Below, in pieces: positions 55,765 through 63,968 of a stretch of 64,000 nucleotides of DNA. The notes beneath the pieces were generated by a model that saw only the letters and a list, made by a program, of their open reading frames with translations, was not told where the DNA came from and made no database searches. Made by a program: the position numbers and the translations under genes. How positions within the stretch are numbered: the first letter of the stretch is position 1; each line of letters opens with the position of its first letter. The stretch comes from Lachnospiraceae bacterium. Lineage in GTDB: Bacteria > Bacillota > Clostridia > Lachnospirales > Lachnospiraceae. The stretch covers positions 1 to 64,000 of the forward strand of contig JAFZQN010000127.1 in the NCBI GenBank assembly GCA_017620375.1, given 5' to 3'.

Positions 55765-57660
55765 TTAGTTTTGGAATTCGAAGTAGAGTCCGTAACGTTC
55801 TTTGTGCTGCTTATAATGGGTAACATATATAAGGTTTGCATCTGTATCCTTCAGAGTGAAACTAAGTTCATCAGTATCATTTCTTACCAAGTGTTTATCA
55901 ATATTCTGCATAAAGGTTTCTACGGATTCGGGTTTGACTTCGGGATCGTCCGGATCTGCACATATGTTTATTACTTCGGTTCCTGTACTTATCATGGATA
56001 CAGGGATCATTTTTTCTTTAGGGATAGTTACAGCCACACCGGTCATGGTGGTTTCCATGTTTTCGGAACCAAGTTTAGCGGAGAGTACTACGGGACCGTA
56101 CTTAAAGCCATAGGTGTTCTGACCATCGGGCAGGTTGTAGGCATTAACCTTCATGGGTAATTCGATGACTATGACCGTACTGTCAAATACAGGACCTTCT
56201 ATAGTGATATAATCTTCGGATTCAGATATTATACAACTTGCTTCGATCTTTATATCACCTGCCAGCCAGTCAGGCTTTCTTAATACAATATTTTTCTCAC
56301 ACTCACCCGTAACGGATATGGTTACTGTATTTCCTTCAGGAATGGTACTTTCTATGGTAAGGGTAAAACCTTCGCCGTACAGCACGGATGAGAAATACTG
56401 GTTGATGATCACGCTGTCATCAGTCTTTATGAAGAAGCTTTCACCCAGTTTAGAGAAGTTCTCCATACCGGTACCTGTACAGCACCAGAATTTGTCGGTT
56501 GGATTGCCGTAAGTTTTAAAGTATCCGGTAGCCATAGCCTGGAAATAAGTGGTCATACCTGTCTCGGGGTTCTGTGAGGACAGGATCTGATTAATAAATG
56601 CGTTCTCATACCAGTCGAGGTATTTCTTTTCTTCTGTAGCTTTAAAGAGCAGCATGGTGAGCTTAAGCATATTGTATACATTACAGGTCTCGCAGTTACA
56701 GTTGGTGCGTTCTGCGTTAAGTATGCCGTCAAGTCCGAAGTGTTCCCATTCACTGTTGCCGCCGGTGATATAGGTGTGGAGCTCGGTAACAAGCTTCCAG
56801 AATGCTTTCGCGGCATCAAGCAGATAAGTATCACCGGTTACAAAATATCCCTGCATTGCACCTACAAACTTCGGGATTGTAGTATTGGCATGTATATTGT
56901 TTAATACGTTATCACCGGGTTTGGCGGATATAATACGGTCATATAACTGCTTATCCACAAAGCTCCAAGCGGCTTCAAGATGTTCAGGTTTTTTGGTAAA
57001 AGTATAAGTATCAAACAGTACATCATTCATACCGCCGTACTCTATATCAAGTACCTGACGGTGTGTTTTCTCATCCCATGAGGAGGTGCGTTTATAGCTC
57101 CATTCGGAGAGAGAAGAGAGGATCAGTATAGCTGTTTGGCTTAATTCAGGATTGTCGGGCATTTTTGCAACTGCGAGCAAGCCTTCATATATTTTGTGCA
57201 GAGTGTACCACGGCACCCATGACTCCTTAAAGATGTCGGTCTTACCCTGCTCAACCATATCAAACTGTAACTCTATATTATCCTTGTCCTGTATTACGGC
57301 ACCGAATATAAAGCCTGTCCCGAGAGCATCCTGACATACTTTAAGACCGTTAACAAGAGCTTTTATGATGGATATAAGCTTATACTTCTGAAAAGAGACC
57401 GAGTTGGCGGATTCATAAGCATATACGCAGGCAGCAAGATAATGGCCGAGAGTATGTCCTCCTATAAGCAGGTTTTCCCATCCTCCGTATCTCTCCAAAC
57501 CCTCTTTTTTGATACCTGCAGTCTCATAAAATCCTGCCAGAAGCCTTTCGGGATCAAGAGAAACAAGATATCTTACTTCTTTCTCAAAAGCATTTTCAAG
57601 ATATGGGTCGGAAACCCTTACGGAGTTTAGGGGATAAAGTGTGTATTTCGGTGTTATCAT
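55765..57660 (-). CDS. GH127 family glycoside hydrolase (beta-L-arabinofuranosidase-like)
   Basis: The 631-residue protein fits GH127: an N-terminal helical barrel with LLIGGHTLGHYLAA near 64, and the metal site formed by Glu324 and Cys326 in CNCETCNVYN plus Cys393 and Cys394 in FWCCTGTGMENF, matching the Glu/three-Cys zinc site of Bifidobacterium HypBA1. Beta-sandwich domains follow. Known members release terminal beta-L-arabinofuranose. No signal peptide is visible, so the substrate must be imported. I start at 57660 because AAGGAG precedes it; an in-frame ATG at 57726 has no such site. An AraC regulator is divergent to it. Confidence 0.92.
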   Translation of the reverse strand: MITPKYTLYPLNSVRVSDPYLENAFEKEVRYLVSLDPERLLAGFYETAGIKKEGLERYGGWENLLIGGHTLGHYLAACVYAYESANSVSFQKYKLISIIKALVNGLKVCQDALGTGFIFGAVIQDKDNIELQFDMVEQGKTDIFKESWVPWYTLHKIYEGLLAVAKMPDNPELSQTAILILSSLSEWSYKRTSSWDEKTHRQVLDIEYGGMNDVLFDTYTFTKKPEHLEAAWSFVDKQLYDRIISAKPGDNVLNNIHANTTIPKFVGAMQGYFVTGDTYLLDAAKAFWKLVTELHTYITGGNSEWEHFGLDGILNAERTNCNCETCNVYNMLKLTMLLFKATEEKKYLDWYENAFINQILSSQNPETGMTTYFQAMATGYFKTYGNPTDKFWCCTGTGMENFSKLGESFFIKTDDSVIINQYFSSVLYGEGFTLTIESTIPEGNTVTISVTGECEKNIVLRKPDWLAGDIKIEASCIISESEDYITIEGPVFDSTVIVIELPMKVNAYNLPDGQNTYGFKYGPVVLSAKLGSENMETTMTGVAVTIPKEKMIPVSMISTGTEVINICADPDDPEVKPESVETFMQNIDKHLVRNDTDELSFTLKDTDANLIYVTHYKQHKERYGLYFEFQN

Positions 57661-57752
57661 ACAAAAATCTCCTTCTTCTGTTTGTAGTGATATTTGTTCG
57701 GAACATCTGATATCAGTATATTTCATTATGAATTAAAAGTAAAGAATAAAAA

Positions 57753-57806
57753 GTTGCATTTGGTGTGAAAATGTCATATGATAATTCCAAGGGCAGAATA
57801 TGCAAC
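57753..57806. promoter_or_regulatory. inverted GTTGCAT...ATGCAAC pair between GH127 and araC-type genes
   Basis: GTTGCAT (57753-57759) and ATGCAAC (57800-57806) are perfect inverted copies 40 bases apart in the divergent intergenic region. A TATAAT box at 57834-57839, without a good -35, points right towards the regulator gene. Half sites like this would suit an AraC-type dimer, possibly by looping. Confidence 0.45.
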
Positions 57807-57856
57807 CGTCCGAGTTTGCTTGGAAAGGCTTGTTATAATTCTGATCGGTGAGGGTA

Positions 57857-57888
57857 GGATTGTGAGCGCATGCAGTGCGAAGCAATCC
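57857..57888 (+). promoter_or_regulatory. leader hairpin of the AraC-type regulator
   Basis: GGATTG (57857-57862) pairs with CAATCC (57883-57888), with an inner CGCA/TGCG stem. It lies in the mRNA leader 16 bases before AAGGAG of the regulator gene. Confidence 0.45.
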
Positions 57889-57916
57889 GTGGGTATTATC
57901 AATGAAGGAGAAGCTA

Positions 57917-58741
57917 ATGTACTTAAACTTTAATCCACAATTTGATTACCATTGGAGCGGGAGGTTTATAGCTCCTAACGATAACTGGATACATATGACA
58001 AGAGAACTCAACGACTATGAGTTTGTACTTGTGACCGAGGGGACACTTGATATTGAATGTGACGGAACTGAATACCGGGTAAAAGAAGGCGAGTATTTGA
58101 TCATGTCCCCGAGTAAGGTACAAAAAGGTACCGGGCAAGGGTATTGTTCTTTTTACTGGGTACATTTTGATGCAAAAGAAATATTAGATAAGGATGGACT
58201 TGATAAAACAAATGTTATAACACTTCCAAGACAAAGTGCCTGCGCATATAAGGAACGTATCATAATATTGCTGAAGGAGCTCCAGGATGCGGATAAACGT
58301 TATCGTGACAAAATACTTAATAACTTTTTGACGGGAGCACTGTTTTCGGAACTGTCTCTTCAGAGCAGGACCGAGCACGGAGGGAAGGGAGCATGCTCAA
58401 AGGAGCAGCTTAATTCAGATATTAAAACATATATTTCCTGGCATATATCTGAGGCACTGACCATATCGGATATAGCGGCTTATTTTGAGTATAATGAGAA
58501 ATACCTTACCACATTCTTTAAAAAGATGAACGGGATACCTCTTAAGCAGTACATATTAAGAGAAAAAACGGAATACGCCAAATCGATTCTTACCGAGTCC
58601 AATACTACGGTTTCGGATGTGGCGTATTCCATAGGTTTTTCAGATGTTCATAATTTTTCAAATGCTTTTAAAAAGATAACAGGGATGGCTCCCGGTATAT
58701 ACAGAAAGCAGTTTGACAAACACAGTATATTTGATAAATAA
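57917..58741 (+). CDS. AraC-family transcriptional regulator
   Basis: The 274-residue protein has an N-terminal cupin-like ligand-binding domain (about 10-140, with EFVLVTEGTLDIECDGTEYRVKEGEY in pieces across the barrel) and a C-terminal double helix-turn-helix (about 172-266) ending in the signature VAYSIGFSDVHNFSNAFKKITGMAPGIYR. AAGGAG at 57905-57910 selects ATG 57917. It is divergent from the GH127 gene across 256 bases, so control of that gene by an arabinose-containing sugar is a reasonable inference. The inducer is unknown. Confidence 0.93.
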   Translation: MYLNFNPQFDYHWSGRFIAPNDNWIHMTRELNDYEFVLVTEGTLDIECDGTEYRVKEGEYLIMSPSKVQKGTGQGYCSFYWVHFDAKEILDKDGLDKTNVITLPRQSACAYKERIIILLKELQDADKRYRDKILNNFLTGALFSELSLQSRTEHGGKGACSKEQLNSDIKTYISWHISEALTISDIAAYFEYNEKYLTTFFKKMNGIPLKQYILREKTEYAKSILTESNTTVSDVAYSIGFSDVHNFSNAFKKITGMAPGIYRKQFDKHSIFDK

Positions 58742-58751
58742 GCAGTGATCG

Positions 58752-59039
58752 TTAAGTTCTGTTTTTCATCCTGTATATAAGATAGATCAAACAGCCGACA
58801 AACGATACAAGACATATTGTGGCAACCATCAGATGGGCAGAATTTCCGTTATCGCTAAAATAATGAGCAATCAGAAAGATACCCAGTACTAACAATGGAG
58901 CAAGCAGCAAAATGGTAATAAAGGCAAAGCTTAAACCGCATAAGAATCTGACCGGTTTGGAATGGTTTGTATCCTCACTGGCATGCAAAAGAGGTGCTCC
59001 GATCAGGTCGTAAATAAAGTCTAAAAATGTTATTCCCAT
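58752..59039 (-). CDS. small uncharacterised membrane protein
   Basis: The 95-residue protein has two hydrophobic helices (about 32-58 and 69-89) and a short His/Lys-containing segment before them. I do not recognise a family. It is supported as a gene by a perfect AAGGAGGG before the ATG and by a plausible promoter just upstream. It converges with the AraC gene 10 bases away, with no terminator between them. Confidence 0.7.
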   Translation of the reverse strand: MGITFLDFIYDLIGAPLLHASEDTNHSKPVRFLCGLSFAFITILLLAPLLVLGIFLIAHYFSDNGNSAHLMVATICLVSFVGCLIYLIYRMKNRT

Positions 59040-59067
59040 ATTATGTCCCTCCTTACTTTATATTATC

Positions 59068-59096
59068 ATTTTAGTATGCACTATATATAATTGCAA
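59068..59096 (-). promoter_or_regulatory. probable promoter of the small membrane protein gene
   Basis: On the minus strand, TTGCAA (59096-59091), 17 bases, TAAAAT (59073-59068), 28 bases before the start codon. Confidence 0.5.
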
Positions 59097-59138
59097 TTAA
59101 CAGATTATAAAAATATATTAAAAAAGGCTAAAAAACTG

Positions 59139-59167
59139 TTGACAAATCGGGATAAAGGATATATACT
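59139..59167 (+). promoter_or_regulatory. sigma-A promoter of the ylxM-ffh operon
   Basis: TTGACA (59139-59144), 17 bases, TATACT (59162-59167). The transcript should begin near 59174, at the left arm of a perfect hairpin. Confidence 0.85.
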
Positions 59168-59173
59168 ATCCGA

Positions 59174-59198
59174 GGTGTAAAGAAAAAAACTTTACACC
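59174..59198 (+). promoter_or_regulatory. 5' hairpin of the ylxM-ffh transcript
   Basis: GGTGTAAAG (59174-59182) and CTTTACACC (59190-59198) are a perfect 9-bp inverted repeat around seven A residues. Its place at the predicted transcript start fits either an mRNA-stabilising 5' hairpin or an operator site. Confidence 0.55.
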
Positions 59199-59254
59199 AA
59201 ACAGTAAAAGTTAATTCGGATAGTTTTAAAACCTGCAAAGTAGAGAGTGATCAT

Positions 59255-59596
59255 ATGAGTACAGGCAACGCTGATGAAGCATTAAAAGAGATAGTGGAGC
59301 TTACTAGATTATATGATGTCTACGGACCGCTCCTGTCCGATCATAAGAAAGAAATATTTGAAAGTTATGTGCTGGATAATTATTCTTTGGGTGAGATAGC
59401 CGAACAGGTTAGTTTGAGCCGGCAGGGAGTAAGAGATATAGTAAAGCGCTGTTCGAAGGAACTTCAGGCTGCAGAAGAGAAGCTTGGTTTCTTAAAGAAG
59501 ATGGACAGCATTACAGATAGATTGGAAGAAGCAAAAGAAAAGACAAAAGATCGTGAGATTGTTGATATTTTAACATCTGTTATTGCAGATATATAG
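59255..59596 (+). CDS. ylxM: YlxM-family helix-turn-helix protein (SRP-associated)
   Basis: The 113-residue protein matches the YlxM/UPF0122 family: LTRLYDVYGPLLSDHKKEIFE followed by a sigma-70 region 4-like helix-turn-helix (YSLGEIAEQVSLSRQGVRDIVKR, about 48-70) and a helical tail. YlxM lies before ffh in most Firmicutes and, in Streptococcus, was reported to stimulate SRP GTPase activity. ffh starts 12 bases downstream. The ribosome binding site is GAGAGTGAT. Confidence 0.92.
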   Translation: MSTGNADEALKEIVELTRLYDVYGPLLSDHKKEIFESYVLDNYSLGEIAEQVSLSRQGVRDIVKRCSKELQAAEEKLGFLKKMDSITDRLEEAKEKTKDREIVDILTSVIADI

Positions 59597-59608
59597 AAGG
59601 GAATTTAG

Positions 59609-60976
59609 ATGGCATTTGAGTCTTTAAGTCAAAAATTGCAAAATGTCTTTAAAAGCCTCAGAGGAAAGGGAAGACTTTCAGAGGCCGATGTAAAGGCAGC
59701 CATGCGTGAAGTTAAGATGGCTCTCTTAGAGGCCGATGTTAGCTTCAAGGTAGTAAAAAGCTTTATAAATACAGTAACCGAGCGTGCCGTAGGTCAGGAT
59801 GTACTTAATTCGCTGACACCGGGACAGATGGTTATTAAGATAGTTAACGAAGAACTTACGGCGCTGATGGGCAGCGAGACAACAGAGATCGAGCTTAAGC
59901 CCGGTAATGAGATCACCACGATCATGATGTGCGGTCTTCAGGGTGCAGGTAAAACCACTATGGCAGCCAAGCTTGCGGGTAAGTTTAAGTCCAAAGGCAG
60001 AAAGCCTTTGCTTGTAGCCTGTGATATTTACAGACCTGCCGCTATAGATCAGTTAAGGATCAATGCGGGCAAGGTTGGCGTTGATTTCTTCGAGATGGGT
60101 ACAAGCCATGCGCCTGTTAACATCGTTAAGGCTGCTTTAGAGCATGCAAAGAGTAATAACGAAAACGTAGTTATCATAGATACCGCAGGTCGTCTCCATA
60201 TAGACGAGGAGATGATGGAAGAGCTGATCAGGGTTAAGGAAGAAGTTAACATCGATCACACGGTGCTCACCGTTGATGCCATGACCGGTCAGGATGCTGT
60301 AAACGTAGCAGAGACCTTTAACTCAAAGCTTGAGATAACGGGAGTTATCCTTACCAAGCTTGACGGTGATACCAGAGGCGGTGCTGCTCTTTCAATCAAG
60401 CATGTTACGGGAAAGCCCATCCTTTATATAGGTACCGGAGAAAAGCTTACGGATGTTGAGCAGTTCTATCCGGACAGAATGGCATCACGTATACTTGGCA
60501 TGGGAGATATTCTGACACTGATCGACAAGGCAGAAGCCGAGTTTGATGAGCAAAAGACCAAGGAACTTGAAAAGAAGCTCAGAAAAGCCGAATTTGATTT
60601 TAATGATTACTTAGATCAGATAGCATCTATGAAAAAGATGGGTGGCTTAGGTAAGATACTTGAGATGCTTCCCGGTATGGGAATGAATATGGGAAATGTC
60701 AAGGACGCTGACATGAGTGGCGGAGAGGCTGCCTTAAAGCAGGCTGAAACCATCATCGGTTCAATGACGAAGGCTGAACGTGCCAATCCCGATCTTCTCA
60801 ATCCTTCACGTAAAAACAGGATTGCAAAGGGAAGCGGTGTTGACATAGCCGATGTTAACAGATTTATCAAGCAGTTTAACGAGACCAAGAAGGTCATGAA
60901 GCAGTTCTCGGGTTCAATGAAGCCCGGCAAGAAAGGGTTTAAGATGCCTTTCTTCGGAAAAAATAAGTTATTTTAA
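59609..60976 (+). CDS. ffh: signal recognition particle protein Ffh
   Basis: The 455-residue protein has the helical N domain (1-90), the G domain with GLQGAGKTT near 109, DIYRPAAIDQLR near 138, DTAGRLH near 191 and TKLDGDTRGGAALS near 249, and the Met-rich M domain from about 325 (MLPGMGMNMGN), which binds 4.5S/6S SRP RNA and signal peptides. It delivers nascent membrane proteins to FtsY. AGAAGGGAA precedes the ATG. rpsP follows after a 145-base gap that holds a palindromic repeat. Confidence 0.97.
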   Translation: MAFESLSQKLQNVFKSLRGKGRLSEADVKAAMREVKMALLEADVSFKVVKSFINTVTERAVGQDVLNSLTPGQMVIKIVNEELTALMGSETTEIELKPGNEITTIMMCGLQGAGKTTMAAKLAGKFKSKGRKPLLVACDIYRPAAIDQLRINAGKVGVDFFEMGTSHAPVNIVKAALEHAKSNNENVVIIDTAGRLHIDEEMMEELIRVKEEVNIDHTVLTVDAMTGQDAVNVAETFNSKLEITGVILTKLDGDTRGGAALSIKHVTGKPILYIGTGEKLTDVEQFYPDRMASRILGMGDILTLIDKAEAEFDEQKTKELEKKLRKAEFDFNDYLDQIASMKKMGGLGKILEMLPGMGMNMGNVKDADMSGGEAALKQAETIIGSMTKAERANPDLLNPSRKNRIAKGSGVDIADVNRFIKQFNETKKVMKQFSGSMKPGKKGFKMPFFGKNKLF

Positions 60977-60996
60977 AGTAACTGTCCGTGATTCAA

Positions 60997-61054
60997 TGTC
61001 ATTCTGAGCGAAGCGAAGAATCTTTTTGGATCCTTCACTGCGTTCAGGATGACA
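60997..61054. repeat. 58-nt palindromic repeat between ffh and rpsP
   Basis: TGTCATTCTGAGCG (60997-61010) and CGTTCAGGATGACA (61041-61054) are inverted copies (12 of 14 positions, the others G-T pairs). Inside, GAAGAATC and GATCCTTC extend the hairpin. The sequence has the TGTCATTCTGAGCGAAGCGA form that I recall from interspersed repeats in many bacterial phyla. I see only this copy in the window. Confidence 0.7.
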
Positions 61055-61121
61055 TACATAAGAAGATTCATTGGATTTCGGATATTACGATATAAAAATC
61101 TTAATAGGAGGTGAATATAAA

Positions 61122-61367
61122 ATGGCAGTAAAGATCAGATTAAGAAGAATGGGTGCTAAGAAGACACCTTTTTACCGTGTAATCGTTGCAGATGAGAGAT
61201 CACCCAGAGATGGAAAATGCATAGCTGAGCTTGGAACATATGATCCCAACCAGGAGCCTGCAGCTTTCAAGATCGATGAGGAAGCAGCTAAGCAGTGGTT
61301 AAGCAATGGCGCACAGCCTACCGATATCGTTGGTAAGCTTTTCAAAAAAGCCGGCATCGTAAAATAA
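61122..61367 (+). CDS. rpsP: 30S ribosomal protein bS16
   Basis: The 81-residue protein matches bS16 from end to end: [24 protein letters not shown], then [15 protein letters not shown] and [15 protein letters not shown]. bS16 binds 16S rRNA early in 30S assembly. The strong TAGGAGGTG selects ATG 61122 rather than an upstream in-frame ATG at 61071. It begins the rpsP-khpA-rimM-trmD series common in Firmicutes. Confidence 0.98.
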   Translation: MAVKIRLRRMGAKKTPFYRVIVADERSPRDGKCIAELGTYDPNQEPAAFKIDEEAAKQWLSNGAQPTDIVGKLFKKAGIVK

Positions 61368-61382
61368 GTGAGGTGGTAAGCA

Positions 61383-61613
61383 ATGAAGGAATTAGTTCGA
61401 ATCATAGCTACATCACTTGTTGATCATCCTGACCAGGTAGAAGTGACCGAGACCGAGACTGATGAACAGATCACGGTAGAGCTTAAGGTTGCACCTGAAG
61501 ATATGGGAAAGGTCATTGGAAAGCAGGGACGTATCGCGAAATCCATACGTACAGTGGTACGTGCTGCCGCTGCCGCAAAGGATGACCGAAAAGTTGTAGT
61601 AGATATTGTCTGA
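61383..61613 (+). CDS. khpA: KH-domain RNA-binding protein KhpA
   Basis: The 76-residue protein is a single type II KH domain with GKVIGKQGRIAKSIRTVVRAAAA around residue 40, containing the G-x-x-G RNA-binding loop. KhpA (YlqC) works with KhpB in small-RNA and cell-division control in Firmicutes. Its place between rpsP and rimM is typical. GAGGTGG lies just before the ATG. Confidence 0.95.
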   Translation: MKELVRIIATSLVDHPDQVEVTETETDEQITVELKVAPEDMGKVIGKQGRIAKSIRTVVRAAAAAKDDRKVVVDIV

Positions 61614-61657
61614 TCCGGATATTTACTCACATCGGGCAATGATAATTTCGGAAGATT

Positions 61658-61686
61658 ATCCCCCCTGCTTGCAGGGGGGATTTTTG
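61658..61686 (+). terminator. strong terminator-like hairpin between khpA and rimM
   Basis: ATCCCCCCTGC (61658-61668) pairs with GCAGGGGGGAT (61671-61681) across a very short loop and is followed by TTTTT. I find no good promoter between it and rimM, so it may set a lower level of rimM-trmD transcription. Confidence 0.75.
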
Positions 61687-61737
61687 CATACGTAAGTACC
61701 GTAACCAAGCTTTTAGAAGTAGAGAAAAGGAAAGATT

Positions 61738-62244
61738 ATGACAGAAGACAGATTAAGAGTGGGAGTGATCACATCTCCCCACGGTGTACACGGAGAAGTA
61801 AATGTATTTCCGACCACCGACGATGCAAAGAGATTTTTAGACTTGAAAAAAGTTTATATAGATACAAAAAAGGAACTGCTTGAACGCAGTATCGAGAACG
61901 TCAAGTTCTTTAAAAACATGGTCATTCTCAAATTTGAAAACATGAATGATCGTAACGAAATGGAAAAATACAGAAATTGTGATCTGCTTATTGATAGAGA
62001 AGATGCTGTACCTTTGGGTGAAGACGAGTATTTTATATGTGACCTTATAGGGTGTGATATCATACTTGAAAACGGGGATAAACTCGGGGTATTGAAGGAT
62101 GTGATAACCACAGCTGCCAACGATGTATATGAAGTTGAAAAAACTGACGGCGGAGAGATATTGATACCGGCCATAAAAGACTGTATACTGGAGACAGATA
62201 TTGAGAAAAAAGAGATAAAGGTACATCTGCTTCCGGGACTGTAA
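61738..62244 (+). CDS. rimM: ribosome maturation factor RimM
   Basis: The 168-residue protein has the RimM N-domain (VGVITSPHGVHGEVNVFPTTD) and the C-terminal PRC-barrel (EYFICDLIGCDIILENGDKLG, then EILIPAIKDCI). RimM binds ribosomal protein uS19 and helps mature the 30S head. AAAGGAAAG precedes the ATG. A terminator-like hairpin lies between it and khpA. Confidence 0.95.
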   Translation: MTEDRLRVGVITSPHGVHGEVNVFPTTDDAKRFLDLKKVYIDTKKELLERSIENVKFFKNMVILKFENMNDRNEMEKYRNCDLLIDREDAVPLGEDEYFICDLIGCDIILENGDKLGVLKDVITTAANDVYEVEKTDGGEILIPAIKDCILETDIEKKEIKVHLLPGL

Positions 62245-62266
62245 ACAGATTATAAGGAGAAAAGAA

Positions 62267-63148
62267 TTGAAGGACGTTTTTCGTAAGGCAGCGGGAGCTG
62301 TTTTGGCAATACTGGCACTGGCAGTGTTGTGGGGGTGCAAAAAAGTGGAAGATAAAGAAAATGATAATAGTATAAAGGATGATAACAATAAAAAAAAGGA
62401 CGAACTCTCTGTCCGGGGCAGATGGGGAGATATATACGGAGAGACCTACCTTGAATTTGACGGGGATACCATGTATGTTATCTGGAAAGAGTATAAGGAT
62501 AAATATAAGGTAAAAGAGCGTAAGGACGGTTACTATACAGAGATAGTCAATACAGATGAAAACGAGGGGACCGGGTTTGGTATCATGTCGTTTCTGACAT
62601 TAAAGGATGACGGGACTATGACCGCATATGAGCAGATACTTGATGCTGAAGGTCATACATATATCTTCGTACCCGAAGAAAAGCTTGCAGAAGCACGTGC
62701 GATAAAGGATTTCTCGGAAGATCTGCCTAAAGACATAGACCTGGCCGGCTTAAAGTATTTCTCCATAAACATACACAGCTACTACTTAGAAGGCAGAGGC
62801 AGCGGAAGATTCAGCTGGACTGTGGAAAAACAGGATGACGGAAGCTATACATCCGAGATAGATGGTATGGGTGATTCGTATGTGATCTTAATGGATGAAC
62901 GGACTGTAGATCAAAGTTTCGTGGACGGACTTATAAAGCTTATAGAGGAAGAAAAGCTTTTGGAACGTAACGGTTTTTTCAAGTCTACCAGAGAAGAAGA
63001 TACGGATAACTCAGTATATGCTACTTTTACATCCGGCGAGAGGCTCAGTATACGTGTGGGCAGTGAAGCGTTAGACCTTTGGGGTATTGATAATGATAAG
63101 TTTTTTGAGTATGCTTTAAGTATTATCCCTAAGGAAGAACTCGAGTGA
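62267..63148 (+). CDS. uncharacterised lipoprotein between rimM and trmD
   Basis: The 293-residue protein has a lipoprotein signal with Cys24 in LWGC, an Asp/Asn/Lys-rich linker, then two soluble beta-rich portions (about 47-130 and 155-293). The first, with the pattern GRWGDIYGETYLEFDGDTMYV broken across two strands, resembles small lipocalin-like domains of gut Firmicutes lipoproteins. I cannot name a family. It begins with TTG at 62267 after AAGGAG. rimM and trmD are normally adjacent, so this gene is an insertion in the usual order. Confidence 0.72.
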   Translation: MKDVFRKAAGAVLAILALAVLWGCKKVEDKENDNSIKDDNNKKKDELSVRGRWGDIYGETYLEFDGDTMYVIWKEYKDKYKVKERKDGYYTEIVNTDENEGTGFGIMSFLTLKDDGTMTAYEQILDAEGHTYIFVPEEKLAEARAIKDFSEDLPKDIDLAGLKYFSINIHSYYLEGRGSGRFSWTVEKQDDGSYTSEIDGMGDSYVILMDERTVDQSFVDGLIKLIEEEKLLERNGFFKSTREEDTDNSVYATFTSGERLSIRVGSEALDLWGIDNDKFFEYALSIIPKEELE

Positions 63149-63185
63149 TGATCAAATGTCGGATAAATTGAAAGGATGACCGGAA

Positions 63186-63959
63186 ATGCATTATGTGGTT
63201 CTGACTCTGTTTAAAGAGATGGTAGAGACCATCATGAATACAAGCATAATGGGTAGAGCCTTGGAAAAAGGGCTGATAGACCTTGATGTCATAGATATCC
63301 GTGATTATGCGGAGAATAAGCATAACCGTGTGGATGACTATCCTTATGGCGGGGGAGCCGGTATGGTGATGCAGGCAGGCCCTGTATATAAAGCATGTGA
63401 GGCTGCCAGAGATCTGATCGACGGGAAAGATCAGACTAAAGAAAAAGCGGATGAAAAGAAAAGAACAAGACTCATATACCTTAGCCCCATAGGCCGCCCT
63501 TTTACACAGGATGTGGCTAAAGAATTGGCAGAGGAAGAATCCCTTATATTCCTTTGCGGTCATTACGAAGGTATAGATGAAAGAGCGTTGGAACTTGAAG
63601 CAGATGATTACATCTCTTTGGGAGATTTTGTACTGACCGGCGGAGAGCTTCCTGCCATATGCATAATGGATGCAGTGGCAAGACTTATCCCGGGAGTACT
63701 CAGTAACGATGAGTCGGCCTCGGATGAAAGCTTTGAAGGTAATACCTTAGAGTACCCTCAGTATACCAGACCTGAGGAATTCATGGGGATGAGGGTACCG
63801 GACGTACTTCTTTCAGGACATCATGCCAATATCAAACAATGGAGACGTGAGCAGTCACTGATAAGGACCAGAGACAGAAGACCGGATCTGTTTGAAAAGG
63901 TCGAGCTCGATAAAAAGGATAAAAAATTTTTAGAAAACGAAAAAAGAAAAGATATATAA
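63186..63959 (+). CDS. trmD: tRNA (guanine-N1-)-methyltransferase
   Basis: The 257-residue protein matches TrmD, with FKEMVETIM near the start, DDYPYGGGAGMVMQ near 53, IFLCGHYEGIDERALE near 119 and the SAM-binding trefoil-knot segment ISLGDFVLTGGELPA near 138. It methylates G37 in tRNAs read by CNN and CGG codons, preventing frameshifts. A small charged insertion near 80-100 (KEKADEKKR) is longer than in most relatives. The ATG follows GGATGACCGG. Confidence 0.96.
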   Translation: MHYVVLTLFKEMVETIMNTSIMGRALEKGLIDLDVIDIRDYAENKHNRVDDYPYGGGAGMVMQAGPVYKACEAARDLIDGKDQTKEKADEKKRTRLIYLSPIGRPFTQDVAKELAEEESLIFLCGHYEGIDERALELEADDYISLGDFVLTGGELPAICIMDAVARLIPGVLSNDESASDESFEGNTLEYPQYTRPEEFMGMRVPDVLLSGHHANIKQWRREQSLIRTRDRRPDLFEKVELDKKDKKFLENEKRKDI

Positions 63960-63968
63960 GGAAGCTAA

